Part shown: positions 1 through 4,083 of the stretch, in pieces
Layout: each line of letters opens with the position of its first letter
Numbering within the stretch: the first letter of the stretch is position 1
Assembly: GCA_002898135.1 (NCBI GenBank)
Contig: BDTQ01000155.1
Span: 1-7,956, forward strand
Reading direction: 5' to 3'
Length of the DNA stretch: 7,956 nt
From: a bacterium BMS3Bbin07
GTDB lineage: Bacteria; Nitrospirota; Thermodesulfovibrionia; Thermodesulfovibrionales; JdFR-85
Notes under the pieces: model-generated
What the model was told of the DNA's origin: nothing
Database searches by the model: none
Seen by the model: the letters and a program-made list of their open reading frames with translations, nothing else
Position numbers and translations under genes: made by a program

Positions 1-174
1 ATGCCTGACCTGAAGGTGGCCAACATGATAAGGGATGCACGGCTGCTGAGTATGGCGAGGAAGGAATCCTTTAAAATAATAGGGCAGGACCCTGATTTGT
101 CCGGTTATCCATTACTGAGGGATAGGGTTGAGAGGTTCTGGCGTGGTAAAATAGAGATATTCAGGACGAGTTGA
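1..174 (+). CDS. recG: ATP-dependent DNA helicase RecG, C-terminal end (partial)
   Basis: Only the last 57 codons are present; the frame is open to the left edge and ends at TGA 172-174. The visible peptide begins PDLKVANMIRDARLL and continues through an ARKESF segment and a DPDLSGYPLL segment. This matches the pattern typical of the RecG C-terminus (a 'D-x-x-V-A-N-x-I-R-D-x-x-L-L-x-x-A-R-x-x-A' helix followed by 'DP-x-L'). RecG is a cytosolic superfamily 2 helicase that remodels stalled replication forks and branched recombination intermediates. The helicase motifs and wedge domain lie outside the window, so the call rests only on this tail. The ATG at position 1 is an internal methionine, not a start. 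An imperfect inverted repeat begins 5 nt after the stop. Confidence 0.75.
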   Translation: MPDLKVANMIRDARLLSMARKESFKIIGQDPDLSGYPLLRDRVERFWRGKIEIFRTS

Positions 175-178
175 AAAT

Positions 179-288
179 ACATTGGAGTGATGGAGAGGAA
201 AAGAGAGTGGGGTGATGGAGAGCTGGAGAATTTGGATTGGATCAATGCTCCATTCCTCCAACACTCCATTAATCCATTACTCCAATGT
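179..288. repeat. Imperfect inverted repeat built of degenerate 8-bp units (TGGAGTGA family)
   Basis: The gap after recG has TGGAG cores on the left (183, 191, 216, 224, with a TTGGA at 232), mostly 8 bp apart. On the right, TCCA recurs exactly every 8 bp (units 245-252, 253-260, 261-268, 269-276, 277-284), which is the same motif inverted. The outer ends pair: 179-194 with 273-288, giving 16 bp with a single G-T(U) wobble at 189/278 and a loop of about 78 nt. The outermost 10 bp are perfect. It has no U tract, so it is not a classical intrinsic terminator. The right end covers an ATG at 285 that is not the favoured start of the next gene. Confidence 0.7.
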
Positions 289-294
289 TGGAAC

Positions 295-300
295 AGGAGG
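295..300 (+). promoter_or_regulatory. Ribosome binding site deciding the start at 306
   Basis: A perfect AGGAGG lies 5 nt before ATG 306. The upstream in-frame ATG at 285 has no such site and sits in the arm of the inverted repeat, so 306 is the better start for the 105-residue protein. Confidence 0.8.
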
Positions 301-305
301 TTGAA

Positions 306-623
306 ATGCACTGGTTGCGTATAAAGAAATGGTTTCAAAATGGGGTGGAGAGACTCAGATGGCTTGCCTCACTGTTCAGTGAAAGACTCCATATTGAACT
401 TGCCATTATCAAGCTCCTTAATAACCTGGAAGTCCTCAGAAAAAAACGTGAAGAAATTGTCCTGCGCCTGGGCGAGAGGGTGTTGCAATTAAAGGAATCC
501 CCGAGTCCCGATGTGTTCACTGATCAGGAGATACGGACTATCCTTAAAGAGATTGAGGCTATAAACGAGGAGATCGAAACAGCAAAGAGCAGGGTAAGTG
601 AATTGAGCAAACTGGAGGATTAA
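306..623 (+). CDS. Hypothetical small charged coiled-coil protein
   Basis: A 105-residue protein that I do not recognise as a named family. The N-terminus (MHWLRIKKWFQNGVERLRWL) is basic, aromatic and amphipathic, with no cleavable signal peptide or clear membrane span. Two helical charged stretches follow: about residues 30-62 (E/L/R/K rich, LEVLRKKREEIVLRLGERV) and about 75-105 (IRTILKEIEAINEEIETAKSRVSELSKLED). They are joined by a short SPSPDVFTDQE linker, so an antiparallel helical hairpin or coiled coil is likely. The start at 306 is chosen for its AGGAGG; starting at ATG 285 would add seven residues. The stop at 621-623 lies inside the left copy of a 31-bp direct repeat, so the 3' end of the gene shares sequence with the intergenic element. 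Neighbours are recG upstream and pilD downstream; neither fixes a function. The codon pattern and strong ribosome site make it a credible real gene. Confidence 0.7.
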   Translation: MHWLRIKKWFQNGVERLRWLASLFSERLHIELAIIKLLNNLEVLRKKREEIVLRLGERVLQLKESPSPDVFTDQEIRTILKEIEAINEEIETAKSRVSELSKLED

Positions 624-643
624 TTACCGTAAATACAGGATTT
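613..643 (+). repeat. Left copy of 31-bp direct repeat flanking the 8-bp array
   Basis: Positions 613-643 match 720-750 at 28 of 31 bases (differences at 628/735, 629/736 and 635/742). The first 11 bases, including the stop TAA at 621-623, belong to the end of the coiled-coil gene; the remainder is intergenic. Confidence 0.85.
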
Positions 644-646
644 TGG

Positions 647-726
647 ATGGAGTGATGGAGTGATGGAGTGATGGAGTGATGGAGGAATGGAGGAATGGAG
701 GAATGGAGGAATGGAGGAATGGAGGA
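647..726 (+). repeat. Ten-unit perfect 8-bp tandem array
   Basis: Four copies of ATGGAGTG (647-678) are followed without interruption by six copies of ATGGAGGA (679-726). Every unit is perfect within its type, and there is one sharp switch between types. The plus strand is rich in GG pairs, which could form stacked two-layer G-quadruplex-like structures, and it presents repeated GGAGG Shine-Dalgarno-like strings in the pilD leader. The period of 8 is not a multiple of 3 and the array is non-coding. Clean units suggest recent slippage expansion. The motif family is the same as in the repeat at 179-288. Confidence 0.95.
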
Positions 727-750
727 TTAATTACTATAAATGCAGGATTT
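720..750 (+). repeat. Right copy of 31-bp direct repeat flanking the 8-bp array
   Basis: This copy partners 613-643, offset by 107 bp, with three mismatches. Its first bases are also the end of the last array unit (719-726), so the junction between array and direct repeat is seamless. Confidence 0.85.
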
Positions 751-778
751 CATCCCTGATTTTTCAATTTTATAAGTT

Positions 779-1549
779 ATGATATACGCTATTGTTTTTG
801 CATTTGGTCTTGTTATCGGCTCTTTTCTCAATGTCTGCATATACCGGATGCCGAGAGAATTGTCGATTGTCAGACCTGCCTCACGTTGTCCTTCCTGTGG
901 CAACGGTCTGAAACCATGGGACAACATCCCCGTGCTCAGCTTTGTATTGCTTGGGGGGAGGTGCAGGTACTGCAAGGAGCGTATCTCTTTCAGGTATCCG
1001 GTAGTCGAGTTTCTCAATGGACTCTGTTACGTCCTTGTGCTTTGGAGATTTGGTCCCGGCCTGAGCAGTCTTGTATTCATGATATACTTCTCAACCCTGA
1101 TCGTTATCACATTCATTGACCTTGATTTTCAGATTATTCCTGATGCTATCACACTCCCCGGTGCAGTCATAGCCCTGATTCTGGGGATATTCCTGGTTTC
1201 CGACCCCTTTGACAGGGGGACTAATCTCGGAATGGTGCAGTCCCTTACGGGATTTTTTCTTGGAGGCGGTCTCTTCTATGCCGTGGCAGTGCTGAGCAGG
1301 GGCGGTATGGGCGGTGGTGACATAAAGATGATGGCAATGGTGGGTGCGCTGACGGGGTGGAAGGGCGTATTGCTGACGACCTTCCTGGGAAGTCTGGCAG
1401 GCTCGGTTATCGGTATCGGCCTTATGCTCTTTAAGGGAAAGGGCAGGAAGACCAGGATACCCTTCGGTCCGTTCCTTGCCCTTGGCTCGGCAATCTCTGT
1501 CCTGTGGGGACAGGAGCTGTTGAAGCTTTATCTGAGGGGGTATTCTTAA
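779..1549 (+). CDS. pilD: Type IV prepilin peptidase / leader peptidase
   Basis: A 256-residue polytopic inner-membrane aspartic protease that cleaves the short leader of type IV prepilins or pseudopilins and, in many family members, N-methylates the new N-terminus. Domain order is typical. The N-terminal span ends in GSFLNVCIYRMP (14-25). The cytoplasmic zinc-binding loop has CPSC (Cys37, Cys40) and CRYC (Cys62, Cys65), followed by FRYPVVEFLNG. The first catalytic aspartate region is FIDLDFQIIPD (112-122), and the second is the GxGD-type motif GGGDIK with Asp181. About seven or eight hydrophobic spans are visible, and the length is normal. An in-frame TAA at 773-775 rules out an upstream start, so ATG 779 stands although no Shine-Dalgarno sequence precedes it. 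The histidine kinase starts 3 nt after the stop, so the two are probably co-transcribed. Whether it serves pili or a type II secretion system cannot be told here. Confidence 0.96.
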   Translation: MIYAIVFAFGLVIGSFLNVCIYRMPRELSIVRPASRCPSCGNGLKPWDNIPVLSFVLLGGRCRYCKERISFRYPVVEFLNGLCYVLVLWRFGPGLSSLVFMIYFSTLIVITFIDLDFQIIPDAITLPGAVIALILGIFLVSDPFDRGTNLGMVQSLTGFFLGGGLFYAVAVLSRGGMGGGDIKMMAMVGALTGWKGVLLTTFLGSLAGSVIGIGLMLFKGKGRKTRIPFGPFLALGSAISVLWGQELLKLYLRGYS

Positions 1550-1552
1550 ACC

Positions 1553-2797
1553 ATGAACAAGGTGAACTTCTTTGCTGAACAGACATTTGTACTCTCCCTG
1601 ATCCTCTTTCTGGTAATAATAATCTTCCTCTTCTTTTTCTTTATGAGGATTTTCAGGCAAAAGAGGAAAGAACCCGAAGAAGACCGTTCGGATGTCTCCT
1701 TTGTGGTTGATACATTTCATGAACTTGTTGCCAGGCTCAAGGAGAATGAGCGGGAGCTGGACCAGCTCAGAAAGAGGGCTGAGGACCGTGCAGAGGAAGT
1801 GGAGAGTTACAGTGACAATATCGTCCAGAGTGTTCCCAGCGGTGTTGTAAGTCTTGACAACGACCTCAGGCTGACAAAGGTTAATAATGCGGCTGCCGTT
1901 ATACTGCGCTACAGACCGGAGGACATTGTCGGAAGACCCTATCACGAGGTCTTCCGCTCCCCCCTTAAGGAACTTATTGAGACGAGAAAGAGCCTCAAGC
2001 GTGGAGAGTATCTTTATGAAAATGCAGCGGGTGAGAAGAGGTGGATAGGCCTCAATATGTCGTCCCTCTTTAACCGAAACGGCGATACCATTGGACAGAT
2101 ACTCATCTTTACAGACCTTACTGAACTGAAATCCCTTGAAAAACAGATAAGGCTGCGCGAATGGCTGTCGTCTCTTGGTGAGATATCCCTCGGAATAGCC
2201 CATGAACTCAGGAATCCCATGGCCGTTATTTCCGGTTATGCAAAGATACTGTCAAGGAAGAAGGATATCAGTTCCATCCCGGAGGTTGAGACCATAATGA
2301 AAGAGATAAACGTTATGGACAGGATAATCGGAGATTTTCTATCCTTTGCAAAGCCGATAACCCCCAATATGATGGATGTGGATATAAAGGAGATTGTTGA
2401 AAACATAGTTGAGCAGCTTCTGAAAGACCGGGACGATATTAAGCTGGATGCCATACTTAAGGAGTATACCCTTAAAGGTGATGAGGTCCTGTTGAGGCAG
2501 GCACTTTACAATCTTATCCGCAATGCTGTTGAAGCCATGCCGAATGGAGGCATCCTCACAATAATAGCAAAACGGGAAGGCAACAGCCTTCTGATGGCAG
2601 TCAGTGATACTGGCAGGGGGATTCCCGAAGAGATAAGGGAGAAGGTCTTTCTGCCTTTTTACACCACCAGGGAGAGGGGTACAGGGCTTGGTCTTGCCAT
2701 TGTTCACAAGAATGTCAGCCTTTTGGGTGGAACAGTAAACTTTGTATCTTCGGAAGAGGGGACAACCTTTATGGTGAGGATGCCGTTAACAAGCTGA
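1553..2797 (+). CDS. Membrane-anchored PAS-domain sensor histidine kinase
   Basis: A 414-residue two-component sensor kinase. One strongly hydrophobic span (about 11-31) is followed by basic residues and a charged coiled coil (about 55-90), with almost no periplasmic part. The signal is therefore probably intramembrane or cytoplasmic, through the PAS domain (about 88-195, ending in QILIFTDLTELKSLEKQ). The HisKA helix carries H-box GIAHELRNPMAVISGY with phospho-acceptor His217. The ATPase domain shows an N-box (NLIRNAVEA, Asn320/Asn324), G1 (SDTGRGIP, Asp352), F-box (FLPFYTT) and G2 (GTGLGLAIV). All catalytic motifs are intact. The layout resembles PilS/AtoS/ZraS-type kinases that drive NtrC-type regulators; together with pilD next door a pilus-control role is possible, but this is inference. 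No response regulator is present. The last codons (Leu-Thr-Ser-stop) fall inside an 8-bp repeat array. A GAGGGGG lies 12 nt before the start. Confidence 0.93.
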   Translation: MNKVNFFAEQTFVLSLILFLVIIIFLFFFFMRIFRQKRKEPEEDRSDVSFVVDTFHELVARLKENERELDQLRKRAEDRAEEVESYSDNIVQSVPSGVVSLDNDLRLTKVNNAAAVILRYRPEDIVGRPYHEVFRSPLKELIETRKSLKRGEYLYENAAGEKRWIGLNMSSLFNRNGDTIGQILIFTDLTELKSLEKQIRLREWLSSLGEISLGIAHELRNPMAVISGYAKILSRKKDISSIPEVETIMKEINVMDRIIGDFLSFAKPITPNMMDVDIKEIVENIVEQLLKDRDDIKLDAILKEYTLKGDEVLLRQALYNLIRNAVEAMPNGGILTIIAKREGNSLLMAVSDTGRGIPEEIREKVFLPFYTTRERGTGLGLAIVHKNVSLLGGTVNFVSSEEGTTFMVRMPLTS

Positions 2798-2880
2798 CAA
2801 GCTGGCAGGCCAGCAGGCTAACAAGCGAGCAAGCTAACAGGCGAGCAGGCTAACAAGCGAGCAAGCTGGCAAGCTGCTCA
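2785..2880 (+). repeat. Degenerate 8-bp tandem array overlapping the kinase stop codon
   Basis: Twelve successive 8-bp units are visible from 2785: GTTAACAA, GCTGACAA, GCTGGCAG, GCCAGCAG, GCTAACAA, GCGAGCAA, GCTAACAG, GCGAGCAG, GCTAACAA, GCGAGCAA, GCTGGCAA, GCTGCTCA. A 16-bp higher-order period is clear at 2817, 2833 and 2849: the 19-bp stretch at 2817-2835 recurs exactly at 2849-2867 and with two differences at 2833-2851. The array starts within the kinase gene, and the TGA at 2795-2797 is part of a unit. The motif is unrelated to the TGGAGTGA family elsewhere in the window but has the same period. Confidence 0.9.
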
Positions 2881-2930
2881 GTCCGTAATCCTCTAATTCT
2901 GTTAGTCTGTAAGCTTGCTCGCTTGTTAGC
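2849..2930. terminator. Long inverted repeat between convergent genes, possible bidirectional terminator
   Basis: Bases 2849-2867 are perfectly complementary to 2912-2930 (19 bp), with a loop of 44 nt; copy 2817-2835 can pair with the same right arm. The right arm continues the 8-bp rhythm in inverted form (2901-2908, 2909-2916, 2917-2924, 2925-2932). It lies between the kinase stop (2797) and the end of the facing minus-strand operon (2943), where a shared terminator is expected. No run of T follows either arm, so intrinsic termination is uncertain; transcript-end protection or collision control are alternatives. Confidence 0.45.
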
Positions 2931-2942
2931 TTATTTGCCCTC

Positions 2943-3641
2943 TCAGTAAAACACCTTAAAAAGCACGAACGTAATCAGTGATCCCATGAGTGCGCCCAGA
3001 ATAACCTCCCATGCATTATGGGCCTTGACTGAAAGCCGGCTCTGGGCGATTGCCACAGCAGTGATAAAGGTCAGGATCGAGATTATATAGTTCTCACTGA
3101 TGTAAGTCGCAGATACCCATACAGAGAATGACAGTGCGGCATGTCCGCTTGGCATTCCACCTCTCAGGGGATGTCCCTTGCCAAAATGTGCCTTGGTTAT
3201 CACCACCAGGATCAGGACTATGACCAAGGCAATGATTGCGATATCCTCACCTGTATGTTTTGCGATATGCAGACCTTCGGAGAATGCTTTTTTTATGTAA
3301 GGGGCAAGTATGCTATATCCGATGATAGAGGCCCCGAAGGCCGTAATCAGGACTGCTCCGGCAGCAATATCCTTTGCCACCCTGGCTTTCTCGCTCTTCT
3401 GGGGCGAAATGATATCCACAGTCACCTCCAAAGCAGAGTTCAACATCTCTGCAAGGATTACCACAACTGCAATAAGTGAGATCAGGATGAACTCATCCTT
3501 CTTGACTCCAAGAATGAAACTCAGGATTAATATCCCGGAGGCTGCCAGGAGATGGAATCTCACATGCCGCTGTGTCCTTGCCGCATGCAGTACTCCTTCT
3601 ATAGCATGATTTGCGGAATTAACCCATTTTCTTAAGGGCAT
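2943..3641 (-). CDS. Fused diacylglycerol/undecaprenol kinase (DgkA type) and PAP2 phosphatase
   Basis: A 232-residue membrane protein joining two families. Residues 1-115 are a prokaryotic DagK domain with three spans: NHAIEG (Glu15), ARTQRHVRFHL (21-31), the signature AEMLNSALEVTVD (64-76; Glu65, Asn68, Glu72) and AKDIAAGAV (89-97). Residues 130-232 are a small PAP2 domain: a span at 131-149, a weak first motif (Lys155...Arg160), PSGH (164-167) and SRLSVKAHNAWE (201-212; Arg202, His208). The final acid is Glu212 where PAP2 motifs usually have Asp. DagK of this type phosphorylates undecaprenol or diacylglycerol with ATP; PAP2 enzymes dephosphorylate lipid phosphates or undecaprenyl pyrophosphate. 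A joint role in supplying undecaprenyl phosphate for wall and LPS assembly is inferred. The start at 3641 has GGAG 7 nt upstream and overlaps ybeY by 23 bp. It is the last gene of the operon. Confidence 0.9.
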   Translation of the reverse strand: MPLRKWVNSANHAIEGVLHAARTQRHVRFHLLAASGILILSFILGVKKDEFILISLIAVVVILAEMLNSALEVTVDIISPQKSEKARVAKDIAAGAVLITAFGASIIGYSILAPYIKKAFSEGLHIAKHTGEDIAIIALVIVLILVVITKAHFGKGHPLRGGMPSGHAALSFSVWVSATYISENYIISILTFITAVAIAQSRLSVKAHNAWEVILGALMGSLITFVLFKVFY

Positions 3642-4083
3642 CTATAAGCTCCAACTCTTTTTTTCTCATCTTTCTTGCCTGGTATGTATTGACCTCATGG
3701 TCGTATCCGGTAAGGTGGAGGAGGCCATGAATTAAAAGAAAGGTGAGTTCTTCATAAAAGGTGTTGCCGTGTTCCTTTGCCTGTTCAACAGTCCTGTGGA
3801 GGTTTATTACCATATCCCCCAGCAGGGTCCCTCCGGGGAGAGTTTTTAAACCCTGCCGGATATCTTTCATTGAATTATACAGGGGAAAAGAGAGGATATC
3901 AGTTGTCCTGTCAAGGGACCTGTAGACCCTGTTCAGCTCTTTCATCCTGCGGTCATTAACAAAGACAATACTCAGTTCAACCCCGTCAAGGTCGAGTATT
4001 TTACCGAGCTGATTTAACAGACGGATCACTCTTCTGTGGTTGACCTTTACCTTTTTCTGGAGGTTTTTTATTAGGATATTCAT
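3619..4083 (-). CDS. ybeY: Endoribonuclease YbeY / rRNA maturation factor
   Basis: A 154-residue cytosolic metalloprotein of the UPF0054 family, required in other bacteria for 16S rRNA 3'-end maturation and 70S ribosome quality control. The zinc site HGLLHLTGYDH has His119, His123 and His129. The conserved TDILSFP (61-67) and LLGDMVINL (87-95) blocks are present, and the length is normal. I place the start at ATG 4083 (MNILIKNLQKK), which matches the family's first strand and has GAGGTG 10 nt upstream. A TTG at 4101 would add six residues (MRCPLR) with no usable ribosome site. The gene overlaps the preceding pgpH-like gene by 83 bp and the next gene by 23 bp, so translation is probably coupled. 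The order phoH-pgpH-ybeY-dgkA is conserved in many bacteria. Confidence 0.95.
   Translation of the reverse strand: MNILIKNLQKKVKVNHRRVIRLLNQLGKILDLDGVELSIVFVNDRRMKELNRVYRSLDRTTDILSFPLYNSMKDIRQGLKTLPGGTLLGDMVINLHRTVEQAKEHGNTFYEELTFLLIHGLLHLTGYDHEVNTYQARKMRKKELELIDALKKMG

Noticed and set aside
285..305. ATG 285 as start of the coiled-coil gene
   Set aside because: It is in the arm of the inverted repeat without a ribosome site, whereas ATG 306 has AGGAGG at 5 nt spacing.
647..726. CRISPR-like array
   Set aside because: Units are 8 bp and contiguous with no spacers, and no cas genes are present.
727..778. Promoter for pilD
   Set aside because: A/T-rich hexamers such as TATAAA at 736-741 are present, but no spaced -35/-10 pair convincing enough to report.
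1091..2203. 370-codon open frame on the minus strand across pilD and the kinase
   Set aside because: It lies wholly antisense to two well-supported genes and its translation has low-complexity runs and no family motifs. It is a shadow of the opposite-strand codon bias.
2785..2930. Insertion sequence or attachment site
   Set aside because: No transposase or integrase, no target-site duplication and no tRNA gene; the repeats are short-period arrays.
3310..3609. 99-codon plus-strand frame inside the kinase-phosphatase fusion gene
   Set aside because: It is antisense to a confident membrane protein and has no motifs or ribosome site.
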